Below, one piece after another: positions 1 through 7,138 of a stretch of DNA of 38,897 nt. Positions within the stretch are counted from its first letter, which is position 1. The number at the start of each line of letters is the position of its first letter. Source of the DNA: Micromonospora wenchangensis (lineage in GTDB: Bacteria; Actinomycetota; Actinomycetes; Mycobacteriales; Micromonosporaceae). The notes under the pieces were generated by a model that was not told the origin of the DNA, did not search any database, and saw nothing but the letters and a program-made list of their open reading frames with translations. The stretch covers positions 1 through 38,897 of the forward strand of contig NZ_MZMV01000063.1 in assembly GCF_002210435.1 (NCBI RefSeq), read 5' to 3'. A program made the translations under genes and the position numbers.

Positions 1-197
1 GGGGCGTGCGCGGCGACCATCCGCAGCCAGTGCTCCGGCGGCTGCCCCGGCCCGCGCGACGCCGGGGCCGGCCCGGCCCACCGTGCGGCGGGGTCGGTGA
101 CCGGCGTGGCCGGGTCGGCCGGGGCGGGGGCCACCGCGTCGGCGGCGGCCCGCAGCCGGGTGGCCAGCCAGTCACGCGGTCGTGGACGCCGCGGCAC
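1..197 (-). CDS. Partial unknown protein downstream of the tail tube
   Basis: The minus strand stays open from a GTG at 197 to the window edge and encodes 65 residues beginning MPRRPRPRDWLATRLRAAAD. The start lies inside the end of the tail tube gene, a 26-nt overlap. The alternative GTG at 175, which would give a 4-nt overlap, is in a frame that translates to Pro/Arg/Gly-rich sequence, so I prefer this frame: it has a normal mix of Leu, Ala, Asp, Trp and Val. The visible part has an alanine-rich helix at residues 10-27, a Pro/Ala linker, and a PPEHWLRMV segment near the edge. I do not recognise the family. Its place directly after the tube suggests a structural or assembly component of the injection particle, but that is from context only. 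The C-terminus lies outside the window. Confidence 0.5.
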   Translation of the reverse strand, partial: MPRRPRPRDWLATRLRAAADAVAPAPADPATPVTDPAARWAGPAPASRGPGQPPEHWLRMVAAHA

Positions 198-654
198 TGC
201 CGTCCTCCAACTCCAGCCCCTCGTACGCGAGGGTCAGCGCCACGATGGCGATCTCCTGGGACAGGGTGTGCAGGTGCGCGCCGCGCCAGCGCATCGGCCA
301 CGCGTTGATCAGGTTCCAGCGCAGCACCTCGGCGGTGCCGGCGGCGTCCAGCAGCACCACCGACACGTTGCGGCGGCTCACCGCCCCGGTCGCCGCGCCG
401 TGCACCCAGTCCCACAGCTCGCGCGACGGGGTGAGCCCGAAGTGCAGGGTCACCGGCGCGTAGTCGACCTGCCCCGGGACCGACCGCACCCGGTCGTTGC
501 CGGCCTCCCGGTAGGACAGTCGGCCGATCGTCATCTCCAGGCCACTGACCTCGGTGAAGTGCCCGTTGGTGATGCCGTTGATGAGCAGCTTGAAGTGGTA
601 CGCCCGGTACGGGTCGACCGGGGCGCCCGGTTGCGGGGTGGCCGGGGTCGGCAT
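172..654 (-). CDS. Contractile injection system tail tube protein (gp19-like)
   Basis: A 160-residue protein of the T4-like gp19 tail tube family. Such proteins stack as hexameric rings to form the inner tube that a contracting sheath drives out. The N-terminal family signature is clear: DPYRAYHFKLLINGITNGHF followed by EVSGLEMTIG, then a mid-region V.LHFGLTPSRELWDWV typical of eCIS tubes. The ATG at 654 is one base past the TGA of the sheath gene, and GGAGG in the end of the sheath gene acts as its ribosome binding site. The length matches the family (about 145-170). The first twelve residues are a Pro/Ala/Thr extension. It is co-transcribed with the sheath, and the sheath-tube pair is the diagnostic core of an eCIS or phage-tail-like particle. 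No capsid, terminase or portal gene is visible, so I favour eCIS over prophage. Confidence 0.9.
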   Translation of the reverse strand: MPTPATPQPGAPVDPYRAYHFKLLINGITNGHFTEVSGLEMTIGRLSYREAGNDRVRSVPGQVDYAPVTLHFGLTPSRELWDWVHGAATGAVSRRNVSVVLLDAAGTAEVLRWNLINAWPMRWRGAHLHTLSQEIAIVALTLAYEGLELEDGSAAASTTA

Positions 655-655
655 G

Positions 656-1921
656 TCAGCCTCCGATGGTCTCGGTGTCGGTGCCGCCGGCCCACTGGCT
701 CAGCTTGAACACCACGAACTCCGCCGGCTTCACCACCGCGATGCCGATGTGCGCGACCACCATCCCGGCGTCGCGGACGTCGACCGGGTTGGTCTCCTCG
801 TCGCACTTGACGAAGAACGCCTCCTCGGGGGTGCGCCCGAGCAGCGCCCCGTCGCGCCACACCCGGGTGAGGAACGCGCCGATGTCGCGGCGGATGGAGC
901 GCCACAGCGAGTAGTCGTTGGGCTCGAACACCATCCACCGGGTGCCGCCCGCGATGGCCTGCTCGATGGAGATCGACAACCTGCGGACGTTGAGGTAGCG
1001 CCACTCGCTGGCCTCGGCGGCCAGGGTGCGGGCCCCCCACACCCGGATGCCCTCCCCGGCGAAGTACCTGATGACGTTGACCCCCTTGGGGTTGAGCACG
1101 TCGTGTTCCGAGCGGGTGACCAGGTACTCCAGGTCGACCGCGCCGCGTACCGGCTCGTTGGCGGGGGCCTTGTGCACGCCGCGCAGCGCGTCGGTACGGG
1201 CCCAGATGCCGGCCATGTGACCGCTCGGCGGGGTGAGCACCAGCTCGCCGGTGAGCGGGTCGCGTACCCGCAGCCAGGGGAAGTAGTAGGTGCCGTAGTC
1301 GCACTGCCGGGCCCGGTGGGCGGTGCCGGCGTCGGTGTCGGTGTCGGCCGGGGTGGTCGCCGCGTCGGCGGGCTTGCCGTCACCCGGTTTCCCGTCACCT
1401 GGTTTCCCGTCGCCGGCCCTGCCGGGGCGCGCGGGGGTGGCCACCCGGGTCAGGGTCGAGATGTCCTCGATGCCGGGCGGCGGGTCGCAGATCGCCACCA
1501 TGGTGCGTAGCCGCTCGGCCATGCTCAGCAGCGCCTCGTGCGACACCGGGTCGTGGAAGCCGGGCGCGGCGAGGATGGCCACCTCGTCGATCGCCTCCAC
1601 CAGTTGCAGCCCGGTGCGCCGCTGCCCGGTGCCGGTGAGCTGCCCGTCGGCGCCGACGTTGACCACCCAGCAGCGGCTGCCGCCGTTGTCGAGGAAGCCG
1701 AAGACCGCCCGGGCCAGCGGGGTGCTCTCCAGGTCGTCGCCGTCGGCGTACAGCCGCAGGAACTCCGACCAGCTGTTGACGGCCAGCGCCCGGTCGACGT
1801 GGGCGGTGCGGTTCGGCGCGACCCCGACGAACGCGGCGACGGCCATCCCGACCGGCCCGATGGGTCGGGCGGCGCCGGGCACCTCCTCGACGTAGATGCC
1901 GGGGGAGAAGTAGTGGGGCAT
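656..1921 (-). CDS. Contractile injection system tail sheath protein
   Basis: A 421-residue sheath subunit, the contractile outer cylinder. It opens with PHYFSPGIYVEEVPGAARPI, the classic sheath N-terminus, followed by VAAFVGVAPN, a SW.EF...YG-like segment (NSWSEFLRLYADG) and NGGSRCWVVNVG. The C-terminal half has DVLNPKGVNVIRYFAGEGIRVWGARTL, YLNVRRLSISIEQAI, and the end region with DEETNP.D...G.VVAHIGIAVVKPAEFVVF, all typical of the conserved inner sheath domain that interlocks with neighbours and the tube. Between them, around residues 165-205, is a low-complexity loop with three near-identical GDGKP-type repeats. The ATG at 1921 follows AGGAGG at ideal spacing. It lies between the DUF4255 gene and the tube in one operon. 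The cap, sheath, tube order is that of known eCIS loci. Confidence 0.93.
   Translation of the reverse strand: MPHYFSPGIYVEEVPGAARPIGPVGMAVAAFVGVAPNRTAHVDRALAVNSWSEFLRLYADGDDLESTPLARAVFGFLDNGGSRCWVVNVGADGQLTGTGQRRTGLQLVEAIDEVAILAAPGFHDPVSHEALLSMAERLRTMVAICDPPPGIEDISTLTRVATPARPGRAGDGKPGDGKPGDGKPADAATTPADTDTDAGTAHRARQCDYGTYYFPWLRVRDPLTGELVLTPPSGHMAGIWARTDALRGVHKAPANEPVRGAVDLEYLVTRSEHDVLNPKGVNVIRYFAGEGIRVWGARTLAAEASEWRYLNVRRLSISIEQAIAGGTRWMVFEPNDYSLWRSIRRDIGAFLTRVWRDGALLGRTPEEAFFVKCDEETNPVDVRDAGMVVAHIGIAVVKPAEFVVFKLSQWAGGTDTETIGG
1371..1415 (-). repeat. Three 15-bp tandem repeats inside the sheath gene
   Basis: Three consecutive 15-bp units at 1371-1385, 1386-1400 and 1401-1415 encode GDGKP-like pentads on the minus strand, followed by an Ala/Thr/Asp-rich stretch with a TDTDA run. 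The units differ at only a few bases. They sit in the variable middle of the sheath protein, where sheath families carry their exposed outer domain, so copy number could vary between strains without harming the conserved inner domain. Confidence 0.8.
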
Positions 1922-1948
1922 CGGTCCTCCTGTACGGCCGGTCCCGGC

Positions 1949-2641
1949 TCAGCGGGCCGGGGGTTCGCAGACGATGACGATGTCCGCGTCGGCCGGGTCG
2001 ACCTCGGCGGTGAGGGTGCGGCCCCGGCCGACCAGGCGCAGCCGGACCGGCTGGTCGGGGTGGTCCGGGTCGTGCGGGACACCGGCGAGCCGGAACCGTC
2101 CGCCCGCGTCGGTGTGGGTGGCGTACGGGGTGCCGACCAGTTCCACCCGCAGCGCCGCCAGGGGTTGCCGCTGCGGGCCGACCACCCGGCCGACGAGGTC
2201 ACGCAGGTCCAACCGGTGCAGCCGCAGCGGGTGCAGCACCGGCGGCGCGACCGGCGGCGTGGACCTCACCTGGGCCAGCACGTCGACCAGCAGCGCCGGC
2301 CGGGGGGCGACGCCGAGCGTCACCCACAGCGCCGGGTCACCGGCCTCCAGCACCAGTTCCGGTTCGCCGGCCGTGGCGGCGGCGGTCAGTACCCGGTCCA
2401 GCCCGGCCAGCGCGGCCGGGCCGGCGGCGGCGACCAGGTAACGGATCGTGAACCGGTACGGCGTGGGCGTCCCGGTGCCCCGGGTCTGCCGGGCCGGCCG
2501 CAGGGCCAGCGGCCACAGGGTCAGTCCGACGCCCCCGTCGGCGGGCGGGCCGACCGGGACGTCCTCGCCGGCCGCCCCGGCCAGCCAGGCGGCCAGTTCG
2601 GCGGTGGCCGCCTCGACCGGCCCCGGCCCGTCGCCGGTCAT
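1949..2641 (-). CDS. DUF4255 / Pvc16-like cap protein with regulatory-like C-terminal domain
   Basis: A 230-residue protein. The N-terminal about 130 residues resemble DUF4255 (Pvc16/Afp16 family), the protein found at the head of eCIS operons that caps or terminates the tube and sheath: a helical start (VEAATAELAAWLAG), an LTLWPLALRPARQTRG strand region, PYRFTIRYLVAA, and an LERVL-like helix followed by ELVLE. Residues about 145-230 look like a carboxypeptidase-regulatory-like beta-sandwich (LVGRVVGPQRQPLAALRVEL, then T.AGGRFRLAGVP). That is a known add-on in DUF4255 proteins and may decorate the particle end. The ATG at 2641 overlaps the TGA of the upstream membrane gene by 4 nt. There are 27 nt to the sheath start. 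The DUF4255 call rests on position plus weak pattern similarity; the C-terminal fold is clearer. Confidence 0.72.
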   Translation of the reverse strand: MTGDGPGPVEAATAELAAWLAGAAGEDVPVGPPADGGVGLTLWPLALRPARQTRGTGTPTPYRFTIRYLVAAAGPAALAGLDRVLTAAATAGEPELVLEAGDPALWVTLGVAPRPALLVDVLAQVRSTPPVAPPVLHPLRLHRLDLRDLVGRVVGPQRQPLAALRVELVGTPYATHTDAGGRFRLAGVPHDPDHPDQPVRLRLVGRGRTLTAEVDPADADIVIVCEPPAR

Positions 2642-3246
2642 CGCGGCGGCGTCCCCTGGATGCGGTACGCGATGGCCTCGTTCCACACGTGCGGGTAGAC
2701 GCCGATCTCGAAGTAGCGGGTGAACCGGTTGATCGGGGCGTTGGCGTGGTCGTGCCAGAGCAGCCACACCGGGGCGATGGTGAACAGCACGTAGTTGAGC
2801 GCCACCAGCGGCAGGTAGAGCGGCCCGAGCAGCCGCGCCTGGAGGATGTGCACGTCCTCGTGGCGTTGGATGCCGGGGCCGGCACCGGCGCAGACCGTGC
2901 CGATGGTGGTGGCGTAGCGCGGGGACACCCCCTCGACCAGGCTGACCCGGCAGCTGTGCTGCGAGGTGCGCCGGTCCAGCGAGTGGCCGACGACCAGGTG
3001 CAGGGCGAGGTAGAGCGCCCCGGCGGCGGTGTTCGGCAGGCTCCAGGTGTGGTCGACGACGAACAGGGCCACCCCCCGGGCGTCCGGGCCGTACACCCGG
3101 GCGGCGGCGACCGACCAGCCGAACGGGACGCCGACGAGCAGGCCGACGACCGCGCCGACCAGCAGCCCCACCGGGCCACCGGCGCTCACCCCGAGCGCTG
3201 CCCCGCACAGGACGTGGACGGCGGCGCTGACGATTCCGTAGACCAT
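2638..3246 (-). CDS. Membrane protein with HExxH motif, eCIS-associated
   Basis: A 202-residue membrane protein. Residues 5-24 and 26-48 form two glycine-rich hydrophobic segments with small-residue spacing, and residues about 141-164 (GPLYLPLVALNYVLFTIAPV) form a third. Directly before the third segment is HEDVH at 129-133, a match to the HExxH zinc motif, inside the longer pattern RHEDVHILQARLLGPLYLP. That longer pattern recalls a widespread group of uncharacterised bacterial membrane proteins (HExGH..Q...LGPLYLP). Glu190 in WNEAIAY could be a third ligand, which is inference. The start is ATG 3246, 11 nt after the preceding gene, and its stop overlaps the DUF4255 start (ATGA). It could be a membrane protease, or a scaffold in which the motif is structural. 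It is tied to the eCIS genes by translation coupling. Confidence 0.65.
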   Translation of the reverse strand: MVYGIVSAAVHVLCGAALGVSAGGPVGLLVGAVVGLLVGVPFGWSVAAARVYGPDARGVALFVVDHTWSLPNTAAGALYLALHLVVGHSLDRRTSQHSCRVSLVEGVSPRYATTIGTVCAGAGPGIQRHEDVHILQARLLGPLYLPLVALNYVLFTIAPVWLLWHDHANAPINRFTRYFEIGVYPHVWNEAIAYRIQGTPPR

Positions 3247-3257
3247 GACGCGCCTCC

Positions 3258-3602
3258 TCAGACCCAGGAGCGGACGAAGCGGGGCTCCCGCCCCTGGGCG
3301 AGCTGGCCGGGGGTGGCCCGGGTGGGCTGCCGGTTGCCGGACGGTAGCTGGTTGACGCCCAGCGCGGCGGAGAAGATGACCAGCCCGTTGAAGAACGCGA
3401 TCAGCCACTTCTCGCCGCCCGCGTCGGTGGCGAACGCCGCGGTGGCGTACGACAGGAGCAGCGCCACGCCCAGGGCGATCCACTTGCGGGCCTTGTCGTT
3501 GTCCGGGCCGAGCAGGCCACCGATGACGTTGGCGGTGAGCAGGGTGGCGGCGCTGGCACCGGCCACGGTGCCGAGGGCGGCCCAGGTGAAGAGATCGTTC
3601 AC
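3258..3602 (-). CDS. Small three-helix membrane protein (holin-like topology)
   Basis: A 114-residue protein with three predicted membrane helices at about residues 6-30, 41-59 and 66-86, and a charged, proline-containing tail (residues 87-114) that should face the cytoplasm or the outside. I do not recognise a named family. Size and topology recall phage holins, which would fit a particle released by lysis, but nothing in the sequence proves pore formation. The GTG at 3602 overlaps the TGA of the lipoprotein gene by 4 nt (GTGA), so translation is coupled to it. A longer ORF upstream in the same frame runs across the coding sequence of the lipoprotein and is an artefact. Confidence 0.65.
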   Translation of the reverse strand: MNDLFTWAALGTVAGASAATLLTANVIGGLLGPDNDKARKWIALGVALLLSYATAAFATDAGGEKWLIAFFNGLVIFSAALGVNQLPSGNRQPTRATPGQLAQGREPRFVRSWV

Positions 3603-4384
3603 GGCGATCCCCCTTCGGATGGTGCGGGACGGGCGGGGGCGGCCGGGGCGGCGGCGGTGCCGCCCCGACGGCGCAGCAGGACGGCGGTGACCCCGCCGGC
3701 CAGCAGGAGCAGGACCAGGACCGCCACGGACACCGGCAGCCACGGGAAGCCGCCCGGGTCGTCGGTGCCGCTCGCGGCGGCGGGGCTGGCCGACGGGGTG
3801 GGGCGCGGCGGCGCCTCGGCGACCGCCCGCAGCTCGGCCGGTTTGGGCTCGCTGGCGACGACCTTCCAGGTGACCGAGCGCCCGGTGAGCGTGCCGTTGG
3901 AATCGATCACCCGGCCGGGAAAGGTCACCGAGATCTCGAACGACATGAGTTGCAGGAACCGCTGCTGGTTCTGGGGATCCTGTTCGGCCACCTTCCCGCC
4001 GTATTTCTTGGGGTCGAGCGGCAGGCTGAACCGGTAGAGATCACCGTCGCGGACGAGCTTCACGCTCTCGCTGGTGAAGCTTTTCAGCGGGGTGTGCCGA
4101 TAAGTGATCTGCGCGCCGTAGAAGCGCTCGTCCTCGTAGACGGTCTCCTCGCCGGCGGGCAGGGCGGGGATGTTCTCCCGCAGTTCGGCGTAGGCGACCG
4201 CGAGGTTCTTGTTGCGGCTGCTGAGCACCGACTTCTCCGCGGTGAGCAGGAGCTGCCCGTCGACGGTGTCGTCGGCGTTGACGGTCAGCCCCAGGTTGAG
4301 CTGCATGCATCCGGCCAGCAGGGTCAGCAGGACCAGGCACACCGTGAGCCGTACCGCCCTGCCGCGTCCGCGTCCGGTATTCAT
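3599..4384 (-). CDS. LppM-family lipoprotein, first gene of the eCIS operon
   Basis: A 261-residue predicted lipoprotein. After a basic n-region (MNTGRGRGRAVRL) and a hydrophobic core comes the lipobox LLAGC, with Cys26 as the lipidation site. Residues 27-185 match the LppM extracytoplasmic domain pattern (LNLGLTVNADDTVDGQLLLT, later YRFSLPL and FEISVTFPGRV, then VTWKVV). A Pro/Ser/Ala linker (190-212) leads to a second membrane anchor at about 214-236 followed by Arg-Arg-Arg and a cytoplasmic tail. LppM in Mycobacterium is an envelope protein linked to phagosome processing; its biochemical role is unclear. The ATG at 4384 is the first start after the divergent promoter region. Its stop overlaps the next start, making it the first cistron of the eCIS transcript, which is unusual company for this family. 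Confidence 0.8.
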   Translation of the reverse strand: MNTGRGRGRAVRLTVCLVLLTLLAGCMQLNLGLTVNADDTVDGQLLLTAEKSVLSSRNKNLAVAYAELRENIPALPAGEETVYEDERFYGAQITYRHTPLKSFTSESVKLVRDGDLYRFSLPLDPKKYGGKVAEQDPQNQQRFLQLMSFEISVTFPGRVIDSNGTLTGRSVTWKVVASEPKPAELRAVAEAPPRPTPSASPAAASGTDDPGGFPWLPVSVAVLVLLLLAGGVTAVLLRRRGGTAAAPAAPARPAPSEGGSP

Positions 4385-4448
4385 GGGCACATTGTGTGTG
4401 ATCCACTTCACACCGGGCAGTCGGCGATCGGTCAGATGGCTGTCTCCG

Positions 4449-4497
4449 ATCTTACCGATCCGCTTATCGGTCCGGCCGCCACGAATTGGTTGGCCGG
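4449..4497. promoter_or_regulatory. Two inverted repeats in the divergent promoter region
   Basis: The 247-nt region between the eCIS operon (minus) and the ketoacyl synthase operon (plus) is clearly less GC-rich than its surroundings. It holds ACCGAT (4454-4459), a 6-nt spacer, then ATCGGT (4466-4471): perfect 6-bp arms. Next to it is CCGGCC (4472-4477) and GGCCGG (4492-4497) with a 14-nt spacer. The first repeat touches TAAGAT on the minus strand (4454-4449), a plausible -10 for the lipoprotein gene, so a bound regulator could block that promoter. On the plus side TAGATC (4571-4576) is a weak -10 candidate. No regulator gene adjoins, so the binding protein is unknown. Confidence 0.4.
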
Positions 4498-4631
4498 TCG
4501 ATATCCTGAAGGGTCGGTGTCCATTACCGGCCATTGTGGATGATCGCCGGTCCCCTATTTCCGTACCCGCTAGATCTGCGTTAAATCTCGGCGGCGACGG
4601 GTGCTGAACACGCCGGCCGCAGCCTGGGGAC

Positions 4632-5774
4632 ATGCATGCCGACACCGAACAGGCAAGCCCGACCGAACGCAGCCGCCACGACCCACGACGGCCCGCTGCC
4701 AGTCCCGCCCGACCCCGCGCCGCCGACGGCCGCACCCCCACCCCGGGTGCGGCACCGGGCATCCTCGCCACCGGTGCCTGCCTGCCCGAGCAGGTGGTGA
4801 CCAACGCGTCGCTGGCCGCGGCGCTCGGCGTCACGGCCGACTGGATCGTCGACCGGACGGGGGTCCACGAACGACGGGCCGCCGCGCCCGGCGAGGCCAC
4901 CTCCGACCTGGCCACCCACGCCGCCCGGCAGGCCCTCGACCGGGCCGGCGTCGACGCCGCCGACGTCGGCCTGATCATCCTGGGCACCTCGACCCCGGAC
5001 CTGCCGCTGCCCGCCACCGCCTGCCGGGTGCAGGCCAACCTCGGCGCGTGGGGCGCGTACGCGATGGACCTGGACGCCGTCTGCACCGGCTTCGTCTACG
5101 CCCTGGACGTCGCCCACAAGATCATGCGGTGCGACCCGGCCATCAGGTACGCCGTGGTGATCGGCGCGGACACCTACTCGCGCATCCTCGACTACACCGA
5201 CCGGCGCACCTCGGTGCTCTTCGGTGACGGCGCGGGCGCGGTGGTGCTGGGCCGCTCGGCCGACGCCGCCGGCATCGCCTACACCCGGCTGGGCAGCGAC
5301 GGCCGGCAGCACGACCTGGTCCGGATCCCCGCCGGCGGCAGCCGCGCCCCGGCCAGCACCGCCACCGTCGCCCACGGCGGGCACCACTTCACGATGGACG
5401 GTCGGGCGGTACGCGCGTTCGCCGAACGCAAGCTGCCGGAACTCGTCGCCGACGCCACCGCCGCCTGCGGGCTGACCGTCGCCGACCTCGACCTGCTCGT
5501 CCCGCACCAGGCCAACGTGCGGCTGCTGCGTGAGGTGACCAAGGAGCTGGGCTTCGTCGCCGACCAGGTGGCGATCAGCGGCACCCACTACGGCAACACC
5601 GGCGCCGCGTCCGTGCCGGTCACCCTCGACGCGGCGATCGACGCCGGCCGGGTCCGCCCCGGGGCCCGGGTCCTGCTCGCCGCCTTCGGCGGGGGGATGA
5701 CCTGGGGAAGCGCCCTGATCACCTGGCCCGGCGGCACGGCCGGCCAGCCGACCCACGAGGAGCCACCGGCATGA
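4632..5774 (+). CDS. Beta-ketoacyl-ACP synthase III (FabH-like)
   Basis: A 380-residue stand-alone ketoacyl synthase III. It would condense an acyl-CoA starter with a malonyl thioester. The catalytic triad is complete: Cys151 in DAVCTGF, His292 in VPHQAN and Asn322 in YGNTGAAS. GDGAGAVVL (198-206) and the C-terminal GGGMTWGSALI are also canonical. The core starts at about residue 43; the first 42 residues are a Pro/Arg/Ala-rich extension. No Met, Val or other usual start lies in frame between residue 1 and the core, so ATG 4632 is the only normal start; GGGGA precedes it closely. It heads a four-gene operon with an aminotransferase (4-nt overlap). No ACP, malonyltransferase or FabG/Z/I gene is nearby, which argues against housekeeping FabH and for a pathway-specific role. 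Confidence 0.92.
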   Translation: MHADTEQASPTERSRHDPRRPAASPARPRAADGRTPTPGAAPGILATGACLPEQVVTNASLAAALGVTADWIVDRTGVHERRAAAPGEATSDLATHAARQALDRAGVDAADVGLIILGTSTPDLPLPATACRVQANLGAWGAYAMDLDAVCTGFVYALDVAHKIMRCDPAIRYAVVIGADTYSRILDYTDRRTSVLFGDGAGAVVLGRSADAAGIAYTRLGSDGRQHDLVRIPAGGSRAPASTATVAHGGHHFTMDGRAVRAFAERKLPELVADATAACGLTVADLDLLVPHQANVRLLREVTKELGFVADQVAISGTHYGNTGAASVPVTLDAAIDAGRVRPGARVLLAAFGGGMTWGSALITWPGGTAGQPTHEEPPA

Positions 5775-7126
5775 GCGTCTTGTCCGACTACGCCAAGCGC
5801 ACCCCCGGCTCGAAGGAACACTTCGCCCGGGTCGGCGCGATGATCCCGGCCGGCGCGACCCGCAGCCTCAACTCCTGGCCGCCGTACCCGGTCTACCTGG
5901 ACCGGGGGGCCGGCGGCACGGTCTGGGACGTCGACGGCAACGCCTACCGCGACTTCCTGGCCAACTACACCGCCCTGCCGCTGGGTTACGCCGACCCGGA
6001 CGTCACCGCCGCCATCCGGGAGCAGTTGCCGCACGGCACCTCGCACTCGTTCTCCCGGGCCCTGGAGGCCGAGCTGGCGGAGCTGGTGGTGGCGCGGGTG
6101 CCGAGCCTGGAGCGGGTCCGGTTCACCGGCTCCGGCACCGAGGCGGTGATGTTCGCGCTGCGCCTGGCGCGGGCCCACACCGGCCGCCCGCTGGTCGCCA
6201 AGGCCGAGGGTGGCTACCACGGGACCACCGACGACGTCATGATCAGCGTACGGCCACCGGCCGACCTCGCCGGTGACGTCCGGTCGCCCGCCTCCGTGCC
6301 GGAGATGCGCGGCATCCCCGCCTCCCGCACCCGGGAGACCCTGGTGGTGCCGTTCAACGACGTCGCCGCGTCGCAGGAGATCCTGCGCGCCCACGCCGAC
6401 CGGCTGGCGGCGCTGGTGCTCGAACCGGTGCTCGGCGTCGGCGGGATGATCCCGGCCACCGCCGAGTACCTGACCGCGATGCGGGCCACCTGCGACGAAC
6501 TGGGCATCCTGCTGGTCTTCGACGAGGTGATCACGCTGCGGCTGGCGTACGGCGGCGCGCAGCAGGCGTACGGCGTCACCCCCGACCTGACCACCATGGG
6601 CAAGATCATCGGTGGTGGGCTGCCGATCGGCGCGTACGGCGGCCGGGCCGACATCATGGGGTTGCTCGAACCCCGGGGCGGCACCGACGTCTACGACTCC
6701 CGCTCCGGCGGGCCGGCGCTCTACCAGGGCGGCACGTTCACCGGCAACGCCCTTAGCCTCGCCGCCGGCATCGTCACCCTCGGCAAGCTCGACGCGGCCA
6801 CCATCGACGCGCTCAACCGCACCGGCGACCTGCTGCGCCGGGAGTTGACCGGGGTGTTCGCCGCCGCGGCGGTCGACGCCGTCGTCACCGGCGTCGGGTC
6901 GCTGTTCAACATCCACGTCGGCCCGCGCCGGGTCGAGGTGTTCCGCGACGTCCGCGCCGTCGACGCCGCCCGCCAGCACGCCTTCTTCCTGGGCCTGCTC
7001 AACCACGGCGTGATCGTCGCCCCCCGGGGCATGGGTTGCGTCACCACCTGCACCACCGGAGACGACGTCGCGGCCTTCACCGCCGCCGTCCGGCTCACCC
7101 TGCACGACATCACCGAGGCCGGCTGA
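5771..7126 (+). CDS. Class III aminotransferase, glutamate-1-semialdehyde aminomutase-like
   Basis: A 451-residue PLP-dependent aminotransferase of the GSA-aminomutase type. It shows FTGSGTEAVMFALRLAR (118-134, cofactor phosphate binding), the GGYHG segment (147-151), FDEVITLR (250-257, Asp251 to the pyridine nitrogen) and TTMGKIIGGGLPIGAYGG with Lys278 as Schiff-base lysine, then TFTGN. GSA-type aminotransferases also act on beta-keto thioesters to give beta-amino acyl chains (known from the iturin/mycosubtilin synthetases), which fits its position directly after a ketoacyl synthase. ATG 5771 overlaps the upstream stop by 4 nt. A housekeeping HemL is less likely because there are no heme genes here and the partners are acyl-thioester enzymes. 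The substrate remains inference. Confidence 0.88.
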   Translation: MSVLSDYAKRTPGSKEHFARVGAMIPAGATRSLNSWPPYPVYLDRGAGGTVWDVDGNAYRDFLANYTALPLGYADPDVTAAIREQLPHGTSHSFSRALEAELAELVVARVPSLERVRFTGSGTEAVMFALRLARAHTGRPLVAKAEGGYHGTTDDVMISVRPPADLAGDVRSPASVPEMRGIPASRTRETLVVPFNDVAASQEILRAHADRLAALVLEPVLGVGGMIPATAEYLTAMRATCDELGILLVFDEVITLRLAYGGAQQAYGVTPDLTTMGKIIGGGLPIGAYGGRADIMGLLEPRGGTDVYDSRSGGPALYQGGTFTGNALSLAAGIVTLGKLDAATIDALNRTGDLLRRELTGVFAAAAVDAVVTGVGSLFNIHVGPRRVEVFRDVRAVDAARQHAFFLGLLNHGVIVAPRGMGCVTTCTTGDDVAAFTAAVRLTLHDITEAG

Positions 7127-7138
7127 GAGGGCACGACG

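Noticed and set aside
1..4384. Prophage instead of eCIS
   Set aside because: No capsid, portal, terminase, integrase or attachment site is visible. The DUF4255-sheath-tube order is that of eCIS. The window shows only part of the locus, so baseplate and spike genes could not be checked.
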